Below, piece after piece: positions 35,756-44,561 of a stretch of 64,000 bases of DNA. Origin of the DNA: SM23-73-3 sp964580215 (lineage in GTDB: Bacteria > Zixibacteria > MSB-5A5 > SM1-73); the NCBI GenBank assembly GCA_964580215.1, contig CAZOJT010000013.1, positions 1 through 64,000 of the forward strand, read 5' to 3'. The notes under the pieces are model-generated. The model saw nothing but the letters and a program-made list of their open reading frames with translations, was not told the origin of the DNA and did no database searches. How positions within the stretch are numbered: the first letter of the stretch is position 1; each line of letters starts with the position of its first letter. The translations under genes were made by a program, and so were the position numbers.

Positions 35756-36949
35756 ATGTCAACCTCCCAAAAAATCTGCCTGATCACCAATCGTTATCCT
35801 ACGCATCCTGACGATGTGGCTTCACCCTTTGTGCATGACTTTCATTTGGGATTGAAGGAAAGAGGGCTGGATGTTTCCGCCTTCACCCCCTATTATCCGA
35901 ATCTGGACCCTGCGGATCAAACACAAAAGACAGATTGGACAGAGGATATAGTTAGATTTCACTGGTGGGGGGGAGAAAAGGTGGTGGGCTCTTTAAATTT
36001 CTTTAATCCCAAAGAGTTTTTTCAGCTTTACTCTTTTCTCAAAAATGGGAAATCTCAGCTTTTAGAACATCTCAAAAAAACCAATCCCGATTTTTGCTTG
36101 GCTTTATGGGCACTTCCCTCAGGATGGTTTGCTTATCAGGCAAAGAAAGAACTTGACATCCCTTATTCCGTTTGGTGTCTCGGCTCGGATATTTACGTCT
36201 GGGCAAAAAAGCCGATTTTGCGAAAAATCATAAGAAAAGTCCTGCAGGAGGCAGACTATCTTTTTGCAGATGGATTCGATTTGAAAGAAAAGACCGAAAA
36301 GCTATCGGGCAAAAGGTGTCTTTTTCTTCCCAGCATGAGAAAGCTTCCACAAGCATTTAACAAAAAAGACCAACTTGATCCTGCAAAATTCAATTTCTTG
36401 TATGTGGGGCGATGGGATAAAAAGAAAGGTTTAGATGATTTGATTAAAGCATTTGGTCTGGTCAAAAACAAGCTGCCCTCTGTCAATCTTCATATTCTTG
36501 GATGGGGTAGCTTTGAGAAAAAGATGAAGAAATTGATAGAAGAACTCAAATTAGAAGAGCAGATCAAAATAGTAGGAAGAGTTTCTACCACCATGGTGGC
36601 TAACTATATCAAGCAATCAGACTGCGTGACCATCCCCTCTAAAAGTGACAGCATTCCTTTAGTCTTCTCCGAGGCGCTTCAGATGGGGACTCCTCTTATT
36701 GTCACCGATGTGGGAGACATGGGTTCTCTAGTAAAAAGATTTAAGCTGGGCAAAGTAGTTCCCCCAGGAGACACACAAAAGTTAGCCCAAGCTATGATCG
36801 AGTTTGCCTGCGAAAAAAAGGATTACTCTAAGAATATGCCAGAAGCCTTAAAATTACTTAACATTGAAAAAGCAGTGAATGATTATCTAAAGACCGTTGG
36901 CTTTGAAGAGCACACCCAAGCCTCAACCATCCGGACGTTAAGCCACTGA
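35756..36949 (+). CDS. GT4 family glycosyltransferase
   Basis: 397 residues with the GT-B fold of family 4. The N-terminal half contains ICLITNRYPTHPDDVASPFVHDF and CLGSDIYVWAKKP. The C-terminal half contains FLYVGRWDKKKGLDDLIKAF, the nucleotide-sugar site IPSKSDSIPLVFSEALQMGTPLIVTDVG (EX7E-like) and a VVPPGD loop. It acts in the cytoplasm on a nucleotide-sugar donor. The original 3' end seems to have been displaced: a diverged second copy of its last ~97 coding bases lies at 37024-37120, beyond a hairpin pair. Confidence 0.88.
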   Translation: MSTSQKICLITNRYPTHPDDVASPFVHDFHLGLKERGLDVSAFTPYYPNLDPADQTQKTDWTEDIVRFHWWGGEKVVGSLNFFNPKEFFQLYSFLKNGKSQLLEHLKKTNPDFCLALWALPSGWFAYQAKKELDIPYSVWCLGSDIYVWAKKPILRKIIRKVLQEADYLFADGFDLKEKTEKLSGKRCLFLPSMRKLPQAFNKKDQLDPAKFNFLYVGRWDKKKGLDDLIKAFGLVKNKLPSVNLHILGWGSFEKKMKKLIEELKLEEQIKIVGRVSTTMVANYIKQSDCVTIPSKSDSIPLVFSEALQMGTPLIVTDVGDMGSLVKRFKLGKVVPPGDTQKLAQAMIEFACEKKDYSKNMPEALKLLNIEKAVNDYLKTVGFEEHTQASTIRTLSH

Positions 36950-36955
36950 GACTTT

Positions 36956-37022
36956 CTGTGCCCGCCAGGTCCCCTGACCTGGCGGAAGCTGCCTGTCGGG
37001 TCGGGGACCCGACAGGCACAGG
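36956..37022. repeat. Paired long hairpins between two copies of a gene end
   Basis: CCGCCAGGTC/GACCTGGCGG (36962-36985) and GCCTGTCGGGTC/GACCCGACAGGC (36991-37017) are enclosed by CTGTGCC ... GGCACAG. Two strong stems lie side by side in a 67-bp unit. Confidence 0.8.
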
Positions 37023-37023
37023 G

Positions 37024-37141
37024 AGAATATGCCAGAAGCCTTAAAATTACTCAATATTGAAAAGGCAGTGGATGATTATCTAAAGACCGTTGGCTTTAAA
37101 GAGCACACCCAAGCCCAAACCTGCAGTATCTTAAACCGATA
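37024..37141 (+). pseudogene. Detached duplicate of the GT4 gene 3' end
   Basis: The sequence repeats 36831-36927 with about 7 differences in 97 bases. In frame it reads NMPEALKLLNIEKAVDDYL... and continues to its own stop at about 37139 (TQAQTCSILNR). It has no start and is separated from the gene by the hairpin pair, so it is a stranded gene end. Confidence 0.75.
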
Positions 37142-37261
37142 AGATTTACCTGCCCGTCATGCTCTTCGAAAAATGAGAAATTTTTGGTGTCAATTTGACT
37201 TGCTTTTAGAAGGGGATTTGATTATCTATTATTTCAAATTCAAAGTTAGGAGAAACGAAAT

Positions 37262-38251
37262 TTGAAGATAAAAGGTAAAAAGGTTTTGGTCACCGGAGCG
37301 GGTGGATTTGTGGGAAGCCATCTAGTGGAGGCGCTGGTGAAAAGAAACGCCCGAGTAAGGGCTTTTGTCCATTACAATTCCCGAAATGACTGGGGAATGC
37401 TGGAGGATGTGGCAAAAAATATACTGAATGAGGTTAAAGTGGTGACTGGGGATTTAAAAGATGCAGACTGTGTCAGAGAAGCTGTCCGTGGTCAACAGGT
37501 GATATTTCATCTGGGAGCTTTAATCGGAATCCCTTATTCCTACGTAAACCCCAGAGACGTGGTCGATACCAACATAAATGGCACCCTTAATGTTCTGACC
37601 GCAGCACTTGATTTTGGCACGGAAAAAGTAGTCCACACCTCCACCAGCGAGATCTACGGCACGGCTCAATATGTTCCCATGGATGAGAAACACCCGGTAA
37701 ATCCTCAATCACCTTATGCCGCCAGCAAGTTGGGAGCAGATCTTTTAGCGTTAAGCTTTCACCGCTCCTTTGATCTGCCAGTGGGGATAATCAGACCTTT
37801 CAACATCTATGGTCCCAGACAATCCGCCCGGGCAGTGATCCCGTCCATTATCACCCAGGTTCTGCTTAAAAAGAAAATCGCCTTAGGCTCTGTTTATCCC
37901 ACCCGAGATTTGACTTTTGTGAAGGACTCGGTGAACGGATTCATCGACTTTGCCGAATGCGAAAAAACAGTGGGTGAGGTGGTGAACTTAGGATCGGGTT
38001 TTGAGGTGTCGATAAATCAAATAATCAACCTTATTTTAGATTGTCTGGGAAAGAGAATCCAGTTTCAAAGAGAAAAGAAAAGGATTCGACCTGAAAAAAG
38101 TGAGGTGGAAAGGCTTTTTTCAGATTCCAGCAAAGCCAAAAGACTTTTTGGATGGCAACCCAAAACAAATCTCAAGCGGGGAATAGAGAAGACCATAAGT
38201 TGGTATGAAAAGAATCTAAGAAGATACAAAGCGGATATTTACAATATTTAA
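37262..38251 (+). CDS. NAD-dependent sugar epimerase/dehydratase, LegB-like
   Basis: 329 residues, an extended SDR. The NAD-binding motif is VTGAGGFVGSHL, the catalytic region is STSEIYGTAQYVPMDE ... SPYAASKLGAD (YxxxK), and the late region is IRPFNIYGPRQSARAVIPSIITQ. The pattern closely resembles LegB-type UDP/GDP-GlcNAc 4,6-dehydratases of legionaminic acid synthesis, though other UDP-sugar 4,6-dehydratases are possible. The start is TTG 37262, supported by AGGAGA 8 bases upstream. A nucleotidyltransferase and a DegT aminotransferase follow, as in 4-amino-4,6-dideoxy sugar pathways. Confidence 0.85.
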   Translation: MKIKGKKVLVTGAGGFVGSHLVEALVKRNARVRAFVHYNSRNDWGMLEDVAKNILNEVKVVTGDLKDADCVREAVRGQQVIFHLGALIGIPYSYVNPRDVVDTNINGTLNVLTAALDFGTEKVVHTSTSEIYGTAQYVPMDEKHPVNPQSPYAASKLGADLLALSFHRSFDLPVGIIRPFNIYGPRQSARAVIPSIITQVLLKKKIALGSVYPTRDLTFVKDSVNGFIDFAECEKTVGEVVNLGSGFEVSINQIINLILDCLGKRIQFQREKKRIRPEKSEVERLFSDSSKAKRLFGWQPKTNLKRGIEKTISWYEKNLRRYKADIYNI

Positions 38252-38281
38252 CCAAATTTGGAGTGTGTGGATAAATTCTGT

Positions 38282-38420
38282 GTAGGGACAGGGCTTGTCC
38301 CTGTCCTGGCTCCAATAAGGACAGCCACAAGGGTTCATCCTGAAGGGTTGTCCCTACGATTGCCATGCGATGTTGAACTAAGATCGTCTATAGGGGCGGG
38401 AATTTATCCCGCCCCAAGAT
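38282..38420. repeat. GTAG hairpin cluster
   Basis: GTAGGGACAGGGCTTGTCCC (38282) extends to a long stem. After a CAGGATGAACCC-type element come GTTGTCCCTAC and GGGGCGGGAATTTATCCCGC (38394-38416). These are REP-like units with different stems but the same GTAG/CTAC flanks. Confidence 0.7.
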
Positions 38421-38479
38421 CTGGATTTTTTAGCAGCCCAAAAAGATTTTGGCTACAACTATCAGAGGTAATCTAAACT

Positions 38480-39190
38480 ATGAAGGTGATTATCTTAGCC
38501 GGTGGTAAAGGCAGACGGCTTTATCCTTATACTGTGGTTTTGCCCAAGCCACTTATGCCCATCGGTGATTTCCCCATCCTGGAGGTGATCTTAAGGCAAC
38601 TTAAAAAATGCAATCTTGTCGACATCACTCTGGCCGTAGGTCATCTGGGCAATTTGATTCAAACCTATTTCGGTGATGGGTCCAAATGGGGGGTAAACAT
38701 TGAATATAGCTTCGAGGAAGAACCTCTGGGCACAGTTGGTCCCTTGACCTGTTTGAACAATTTGGATCAAACGTTTATGGTGATGAACGGCGATCTACTC
38801 ACCACGTTGAATTATCTTGATTTAGTTGAATATCACAAAAAACAGAATGCGATCGCCACAGTGGCATCACAGAAAAGATGGGTGGATGTCGACTTCGGCG
38901 TGATCCAAAAAGATAAAGATGAGAGCATGGTCAAATACATAGAAAAGCCCAGGCTATCTTATCTGGTGAGTATGGGAATTTACGTGTTTGAGCCGGAGAT
39001 AATCGACTTCATCCCCCGGGGCGAAAAATTTGATTTCCCCGATCTGATGCAACTTCTTCTGCAAAAGGAAAAAAAGGTGGGGATATATGAATCTTTTGAT
39101 TTCTGGCTGGATATAGGAAGACCGGACGACTATCAAAAAGCTGTGGAGGAATTTGAGAAAAACAGAAATAAATTTCTGAACGAAGAATAA
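38480..39190 (+). CDS. Sugar-1-phosphate nucleotidyltransferase
   Basis: 236 residues of the NTP_transferase family. The nucleotide-binding signature is LAGGKGRRLYPYTVVLPKPLMPIGDFPI, followed by VGHLGNLIQTYFGDG, MNGDLLTT (metal/product motif) and a VEYIEKP-like stretch (VKYIEKPR). It makes an NDP-sugar from a sugar phosphate and NTP. GDP-mannose-, glucose- and heptose-type enzymes share this pattern, so the sugar is not assigned; in context the product would feed the LegB/DegT steps. No hexapeptide tail is present. Confidence 0.86.
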   Translation: MKVIILAGGKGRRLYPYTVVLPKPLMPIGDFPILEVILRQLKKCNLVDITLAVGHLGNLIQTYFGDGSKWGVNIEYSFEEEPLGTVGPLTCLNNLDQTFMVMNGDLLTTLNYLDLVEYHKKQNAIATVASQKRWVDVDFGVIQKDKDESMVKYIEKPRLSYLVSMGIYVFEPEIIDFIPRGEKFDFPDLMQLLLQKEKKVGIYESFDFWLDIGRPDDYQKAVEEFEKNRNKFLNEE

Positions 39191-39280
39191 AAAAATAACA
39201 AATTTGACTGTATCGCAGTCCTATTAAAACGCTAACGAAAACATATCGAGCATGAAGACAAGCTCTAAGCTCCTCTGAGA

Positions 39281-39367
39281 ATGTAGTTGCTCGATTTATC
39301 GGGCCCAATCACCGCCTTTGTCCCGCCTCCGGCGGGATAAAAGCGGTATGAATTGGGCAACTACAAT
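39281..39367. repeat. GTAGTTGC BIME-like unit with nested CCCGCC hairpin
   Basis: GTAGTTGCTCGATTTATCGG at the left and AATTGGGCAACTACAAT at the right are inverted arms. Between them a GTCCCGCCTCCGGCGGGAT unit (39320-39338) looks inserted. Same family as 28588-28732. Confidence 0.75.
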
Positions 39368-39393
39368 TTCTTACCAAAGATCAAAGATAAAAA

Positions 39394-40542
39394 ATGAAAT
39401 GGAAAGTTACTTTATCTGATCTGAATTTCGACCAGCGTGAGCGAAAGATGGTTGATAGGGTGATAAGAAGCAAGTGGCTCACCATGGGCGAAACTGTCGA
39501 AAGGCTGGAGAAAGAGTTCGCCGAATTTATAGGGACCAAACATGCCATCGCAGTCTCCAGTGGCACGGCGGCTTTGCATCTGGCTATGAGAGTTCTAAAC
39601 ATCAAATCAAATGACGAGGTCATCGTTCCATCATTAAGTTTTGTTGCCTCCTCCAATGCCATCCTGTATGTGGGAGCAAAGCCTGTGTTCGTGGATATAA
39701 GCTCACGAAATGATTTCAACCTATCCTGTGAAGATTTAGAGAGGAAGATCACTCCCAAAACCCGGGCGATAGTGGTGGTTCACTACGGCGGGTATCTGGC
39801 GGACATGGACGAAATTGAAAGAATCGCCAGAAAACACCGGCTTTTCATCATCGAAGATTCAGCCCATGCCATAGGAGCAGACCTAAATTCAAAGATGGCT
39901 GGCACACTTGGGGACGTGGGTTGTTTCTCTTTTTTCTCCAACAAGAATCTGGCAACCGGTGAGGGAGGAATGATCGTAACCGACAACGATCGGCTTGCAA
40001 AAAGACTCAAACTTCTCAGGTCTCATGGAATGACCAGCATGACCCTGAACAGACACAAAGGTCATGCTTATTCATACGACGTGGTGGAGCTGGGATATAA
40101 TTATCGAATGACCGAGATATCTGCCGCACTTGGTATATTGCAGTTAAAGAAATTATCTCAGGCTAATAAAAAAAGAAAGATCTTAACAAATATTTATGTG
40201 TCGAATTTAGAAAAGGCCGAAGGTCTTTCCATCCCGTTCAAGGATTATCCACGCAACTCCTCCTATCATCTTTTTCCCATCCTTCTGAACAAAAAGACAA
40301 ACAGGAAAAAATTTATGGAGCTTTTGAAAAAAGAAGGAATCCAGTCCAGCATACATTACCCGCCCATTCATAAGTTTTCCTTCTATCGAAGAAATCTAAA
40401 GGGAAATCAGACAAAGCTCCCCTTAACAGAATATGTGGGGGCACATGAGTTAACCCTTCCCCTACATCCTCTGCTTGAAAAGGAAAACGTTGTTTTTGTC
40501 TGTGAGAAAATAAAAAAGATTCTCCCCAAAACTTTAAGATGA
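39394..40542 (+). CDS. DegT/DnrJ/EryC1/StrS PLP-dependent aminotransferase
   Basis: 382 residues. The sugar aminotransferase fold shows AVSSGTAALHLAMRVLNI, DEVIVPSLSFVASSNA, HYGGYLADMD, EDSAHAIGA and the PLP-lysine motif SFFSNKNLATGEGGMI. It would transaminate a 4-keto-sugar nucleotide such as the product of the LegB-like dehydratase. It overlaps the next gene by 4 bases (ATGA), so the two are translationally coupled. Confidence 0.92.
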   Translation: MKWKVTLSDLNFDQRERKMVDRVIRSKWLTMGETVERLEKEFAEFIGTKHAIAVSSGTAALHLAMRVLNIKSNDEVIVPSLSFVASSNAILYVGAKPVFVDISSRNDFNLSCEDLERKITPKTRAIVVVHYGGYLADMDEIERIARKHRLFIIEDSAHAIGADLNSKMAGTLGDVGCFSFFSNKNLATGEGGMIVTDNDRLAKRLKLLRSHGMTSMTLNRHKGHAYSYDVVELGYNYRMTEISAALGILQLKKLSQANKKRKILTNIYVSNLEKAEGLSIPFKDYPRNSSYHLFPILLNKKTNRKKFMELLKKEGIQSSIHYPPIHKFSFYRRNLKGNQTKLPLTEYVGAHELTLPLHPLLEKENVVFVCEKIKKILPKTLR

Positions 40543-41555
40543 ATTTGATCGTCTTAGAAGAGCCAAATGACAAGTGGGATGAGTTTGTTTGCTTACATTC
40601 GAACCTGATCTTCCATACCTCCTTATGGTGGAAAGTCTTGAAAGAAAGCTATGGATGCGGTATGCAATATTTGGTATTCGAAGATGGAGGAAAATGGCTT
40701 TCTGCTCTGCCTGGAATGATGGTGGGCAACCGATTCTTTAAGGTGTTCTATTCTCTAATCCCATACGGGGGGTTTATCGGAGATCGAGAGCACATCCCTG
40801 AATTCTTAAGCTTTTTGAACAGTTGGGCGAGGAAGGAGAAAATTCAACGCATTCAGATCGTGGATGTAGACATTAAGAAAAAGCAAGATCTGCCCGATTT
40901 TAACTGTGTGGAGTCATATCGGCATCTGTTGGAGTTGAGAGACAAAACCACAGATCAGATCTGGAAAAATTATAAAGATAGTCTGAAAAGGAACATAAAG
41001 ACCGCTTTGAAATCGGATCTTTATTTTGAAAAGATAAAATCGCGGGAAGAGGTGGATCTATTTTATCGTCTCTATCTGGATTCGATGAGAAGGAACAAAG
41101 CTTTGGTTAAATATCCGATCCAGCTTTTCTTAAAGATTTATGATCTTTTGGTTCCCAAATTTTCCGATATGTTTTTTATGAAATACCGCAACCAGCCAGT
41201 AGCAGGGATGGTGGTAATTTATTCTGACGCCGCCGCTCATTATTTCCATGGCGGATCGGCTACCGAATACCTACATTTAAGACCCAACGATCTTTTATTT
41301 CATCATGCCATCCAGATCGCCAAAGAGAAAGGAAAATCATATTTCGATTTCTTTGGTTCAGACAAGAAACTTTTATCTCTGATTCAGTTTAAGGATAAGT
41401 GGGGAACAAAAAGAGAGGAGCTTTTGAACTTTCATAAGGATATAGGTGTAGTTCGACCTCTTCTCTTCAAAATCGTTTTAAGATTGGCGCAAACTTCCGT
41501 TGGATCTGCGGTTCATAGAGGACTGAAATCGCTGCATAAGGGGAGCAGAGCATGA
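40539..41555 (+). CDS. FemAB/GNAT-like acyl- or aminoacyl-transferase
   Basis: 338 residues. The N-terminal FHTSLWWKVLKESYG and C-terminal PVAGMVVIYSDAAAHYFHGGSATEYLHLRPNDLLFHHAIQIAKEKGKSYFDFFG form the paired GNAT-like pattern of FemAB-type proteins (GNAT_6/BioF2-like), including the DFFGSD and FKDKWGT ends. Such proteins add amino acids or acyl groups to cell-wall or sugar precursors. With the aminotransferase directly upstream (4-base overlap), N-acylation of an amino sugar is an attractive inference, not shown. Confidence 0.78.
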   Translation: MNLIVLEEPNDKWDEFVCLHSNLIFHTSLWWKVLKESYGCGMQYLVFEDGGKWLSALPGMMVGNRFFKVFYSLIPYGGFIGDREHIPEFLSFLNSWARKEKIQRIQIVDVDIKKKQDLPDFNCVESYRHLLELRDKTTDQIWKNYKDSLKRNIKTALKSDLYFEKIKSREEVDLFYRLYLDSMRRNKALVKYPIQLFLKIYDLLVPKFSDMFFMKYRNQPVAGMVVIYSDAAAHYFHGGSATEYLHLRPNDLLFHHAIQIAKEKGKSYFDFFGSDKKLLSLIQFKDKWGTKREELLNFHKDIGVVRPLLFKIVLRLAQTSVGSAVHRGLKSLHKGSRA

Positions 41556-42586
41556 AGACCAGTTTTCGGAAACGAATCTTTTCAGCCGATGCTCAGAGTG
41601 ATGAACCTTCGCTTTCCGAAAAAAGCGAGATTGGTCGCATCTCGGAGCGGAAAGGAAAACCTGCTTTTCTGAAAAAGATTGTTGCCTTTTTAGTAATTCT
41701 CACCTGCTTCTTTTTTCTGGGGAAAACCCTTTATCACAACCTGGGACAGATAAGGGCTTATCAGTGGGACTTAAAACCATCCTTTCTTATCCTTTCATTT
41801 CTTTTCCTGGTGATCAATTTAGCCATCTCCGCTTTTGCCTGGAAAAAGATCCTCTATTTGTTTGAAGTCCGGTTACCTTTTAATCAGAGCTTCAAGATAA
41901 TGTTCGTCTCCGGGTTAGGAAAATATCTTCCTGGAAAAGTCTGGCAATACCTCAGCCAGATATATTTATCCGGGAAGGTAAAAATCTCTAAAAGCGTTAC
42001 CCTCTTCAGCATGTTTTTGCTGTTTGGGGGTTATACTTTAGCCGGGATGCTGGTCTTTATTTTCTCACTTTTCCTGTGGGATATGTTTTCGCCGGTCCTG
42101 CTCTCTTTCCTTCTTTTAATATTTTTCTTCATCTTTATGATCATTTTCTCTCCCCGAATCTTAAACCGCATATTGAAAGTTTTGACCCTTATCTCTGAAA
42201 AATTCAAGAAAGGACTAATTCCGGAAGAGTTGACCACCCGTGGTGGAATAAGTCAGATAGGTCAGATCATCTTGATTTTGATGGCGGACTGGATAATCTT
42301 TGGAGTAGCGGTTTATTTTTTGATCAATTCTTTTTATCATATCGACCTTTCTCAGACAGTGATATTATGTGGCATTTTCGCCATCTCGGTGATATCGGGA
42401 ATTTTAAGTTTTTTCGTTCCAGCGGGATTGGGAGTCAGAGAAGGAATTTTAAGTTATCTGTTAAGCTTGTTTATACCTATCTCCGCCGCCATCTTGATTT
42501 CTCTGGTTATGAGAGTGTGGATGATTTTGGGAGAGTTGGCTTGTTTTTTTGTTGCCTTGAAGATCAAAAAGCCAGAATTGTGGTAA
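41552..42586 (+). CDS. Flippase-like / lysylphosphatidylglycerol-synthase-type membrane protein (UPF0104)
   Basis: 344 residues with a polar N-terminal ~45 residues and eight or so membrane segments. The family markers FVSGLGKYLPGKVWQYLSQI in the middle and FFVPAGLGVREGILSYLLSL near the end are typical of the LPG_synthase_TM/AglD region (UPF0104), common in glycan clusters. It may help translocate or modify lipid-linked sugars; no enzymatic domain is attached. It overlaps the FemAB-like gene by 4 bases. The N-terminal DAQSDEPSLSEKSEIGRISE segment has a codon pattern resembling dispersed GAAC/GAGC repeats. Confidence 0.82.
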   Translation: MKTSFRKRIFSADAQSDEPSLSEKSEIGRISERKGKPAFLKKIVAFLVILTCFFFLGKTLYHNLGQIRAYQWDLKPSFLILSFLFLVINLAISAFAWKKILYLFEVRLPFNQSFKIMFVSGLGKYLPGKVWQYLSQIYLSGKVKISKSVTLFSMFLLFGGYTLAGMLVFIFSLFLWDMFSPVLLSFLLLIFFFIFMIIFSPRILNRILKVLTLISEKFKKGLIPEELTTRGGISQIGQIILILMADWIIFGVAVYFLINSFYHIDLSQTVILCGIFAISVISGILSFFVPAGLGVREGILSYLLSLFIPISAAILISLVMRVWMILGELACFFVALKIKKPELW

Positions 42587-42610
42587 AGCATATTCAGACA
42601 AAATCTACAC

Positions 42611-42631
42611 CGCGTAGCGGAGCCTTCATGG
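42611..42631. repeat. GTAG hairpin
   Basis: GTAG followed by CGGAGCC-TTCAT-GGCTCCG, a REP-like unit in the gap between two glycan-region genes. Confidence 0.7.
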
Positions 42632-42663
42632 CTCCGCATCCAGCTTTTTAAAATGGTGAAAAA

Positions 42664-43404
42664 ATGAAGACTCAACAGTTACAGCATTTCCAGACCGACG
42701 GTGAAACCTGGCAAAAACGAGCAGCGAAAGGGAAACTTCCTGCGGTTATTGACCCCGGCGATCTGAAGGGAAGAAAAAATCTTTATATTGACACCCTACA
42801 AAAGATGGCAGTCCAGAAAGCACTGGGAAAAGAAAAAAGAAAGTTCATCCTTGATTTTGGCTGTGGAAGCGGAAGATTTTCAGACCTTTTAGCTGAAAGG
42901 TGTGAATTTCTGATGGGGATGGAAATAACCCACCAGATGCTTCTTCTGGCAAAAGATGAAAGCCAATGTTCCAACACCGGTTTTGCCCTTTTTGATGGAA
43001 TGAACTTTCCCCTAAAAGAGGGGAAGGTGGATACGGTGATCTCTGTGAACGTGCTCCAATACATCACCAAGGATTCCGAGTTGAATAAAGTGCTCTCCCA
43101 GGTGCAGAAAAGTCTAAAGCCCGGAGGCAAATTTATTGACATAGAGCAGGTAACCAGAAACAAAAAAAGATGGCAGAGGGACTTGAAAACGTATTTACGC
43201 TTCTTTGAACAGAATGATCTCAGAAAAGTTGCCGATTATCCTATAAGGAAAGGTCATTTTCTGTTCCTTTACCCGATCTACTTCGGTTTAATCCCGAAGA
43301 AGTGGTTTAAAACAATGGCAAGACTTGAGATGTTTTTAAGAAAAATCTTGTGGCAGTCGTTCTGGGATTATCAGGATCATTTCTTTGAGATGGAAAAAAT
43401 ATGA
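42664..43404 (+). CDS. Class I SAM-dependent methyltransferase
   Basis: 246 residues. Motif I is LDFGCGSGRFSDLL, followed by GMEITHQML, LPLKEG-type FPLKEGKVDTVISVNVLQYI and LKPGGKFIDIEQV, a Methyltransf_11/25 pattern. The C-terminal ~70 residues are rich in aromatic and basic residues (FLFLYPIYFGLIPKKWFKTM), suggesting a membrane-facing substrate. It is the last gene of the glycan run; the target may be a sugar or lipid, unknown. Confidence 0.83.
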   Translation: MKTQQLQHFQTDGETWQKRAAKGKLPAVIDPGDLKGRKNLYIDTLQKMAVQKALGKEKRKFILDFGCGSGRFSDLLAERCEFLMGMEITHQMLLLAKDESQCSNTGFALFDGMNFPLKEGKVDTVISVNVLQYITKDSELNKVLSQVQKSLKPGGKFIDIEQVTRNKKRWQRDLKTYLRFFEQNDLRKVADYPIRKGHFLFLYPIYFGLIPKKWFKTMARLEMFLRKILWQSFWDYQDHFFEMEKI

Positions 43405-43787
43405 TTTGCCCAGAATTAGTAAACTCGTTTAACGTTGGCGAAGCTTGTATCGAAGCTCGAAAATCGAGGCTGGAGAAATGCGGATTAAAGAAGGATTTTT
43501 TCAAACATCGAGCTTCAATTGACCACAGGGTGAACGAGAACTCCAATTGTGTCATTCTGAACGGAGCCCTTCGGCACTTGTCACCCTGAGCGAAGCCTTG
43601 CCTAAGGCGGGCGAAGCGAAGGGTCTGGATTGCCTCAGGGTAAACTCCGCGGAGTGAAGAATCTTAGTTTTATGCGGGTTGGGAAGCGAGATTCTTCCCC
43701 ACATGGGTCAGAATGACAATTCTCAGTCATCCTGCCCAGATTCGATACCAACCTCGAAAACGATAACCGAGAAACAAAGCAATTTCG
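43405..43787. repeat. Intergenic repeat tract
   Basis: No convincing gene. It contains CGAAGCTTGTATCGAAGCTCG, TGTCATTCTGAACGGAGCCC, TCACCCTGAGCGAAGCCTTG followed by a CTAAGGCGGGCGAAGCGAAG tract, and GAGATTCTTCCCCACATGGG with AGAATGACA. These are the CCCTGAGCGAAG/TTCGGCTTCGCTC type repeats that recur at 5600 and 7689. Confidence 0.6.
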
Positions 43788-44561
43788 ATGAGCACAATAA
43801 TTCTGATTTTGACAATATTGATAGGCTTAGCCCTGGGTAGTTTTTTAAACGTTTGCATCTACAGGATTCCCCAGAAAAAATCCATACTTTTCCCCGGCTC
43901 GTTCTGTCCCAGGTGTAGAGCAAAGATTCGCTCCTACGACAACATCCCCCTTTTAAGCTACATCATCTTAAAGGGAAGATGCAGAAATTGCAAAGAGAAA
44001 ATCTCTTTGCAATATCCCCTGGTGGAGTTTGTCACCTCCGCTTTGCTGGTTTTAGCCTATCTGCGCTTTGGGTTGACCTGGGATTTTGTGGCGAGAAGCA
44101 TATTGATTCTCTTTATGATTTTGACCTTCTTTATCGACTTGAAGCACAGGATTATCCCGGATGTGCTCACCTTCCCCGGTATCATCCTCGGCTTCCTTTT
44201 ATCCTTTGTGGTCAAATCCCCGTCTATTTTGAATTCGCTTCTGGGGATTCTGGTGGGCGGTGGAATGTTTTATCTGGCTGCTATTTTAGGAGAGCTCCTT
44301 TTTAAAAAAGAGAGCTTGGGGGGAGGAGATATAAAGCTGGCTATGATGCTGGGAGCATTTTTAGGATGGCAGAAGATACTTTTGGTGCTTCTGCTTTCCG
44401 CTTTCTTAGGCAGTCTAATCGGTGGCGTAGCTTTATTCTTCTCAAAGGATGTAAAAGAGACCCGAACCATCCCCTTCGGTCCCTTCTTGGCTTTGGGGAC
44501 AGTAATCGCCATGTTTGCAGGCGACGCTATAATTTCCGCATACTTAAAAACTTTCTTTTAG
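43788..44561 (+). CDS. pilD: Prepilin peptidase / N-methyltransferase
   Basis: 257 residues, A24 aspartyl protease with about eight membrane segments. The N-terminal NVCIYRIP and two CxxC pairs (CPRCRAKI, CRNCKEKI) form the cytoplasmic zinc/methylase loop. The catalytic aspartates are in FIDLKHRIIPD and GGGDIKLAMMLGAFLG. It cleaves the leader of type IV prepilins and N-methylates the new Phe. It is the likely processor of the pilins at 30921 and 31607. It stands immediately left of an IS1182-like insertion, 133 bases away. Confidence 0.94.
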   Translation: MSTIILILTILIGLALGSFLNVCIYRIPQKKSILFPGSFCPRCRAKIRSYDNIPLLSYIILKGRCRNCKEKISLQYPLVEFVTSALLVLAYLRFGLTWDFVARSILILFMILTFFIDLKHRIIPDVLTFPGIILGFLLSFVVKSPSILNSLLGILVGGGMFYLAAILGELLFKKESLGGGDIKLAMMLGAFLGWQKILLVLLLSAFLGSLIGGVALFFSKDVKETRTIPFGPFLALGTVIAMFAGDAIISAYLKTFF

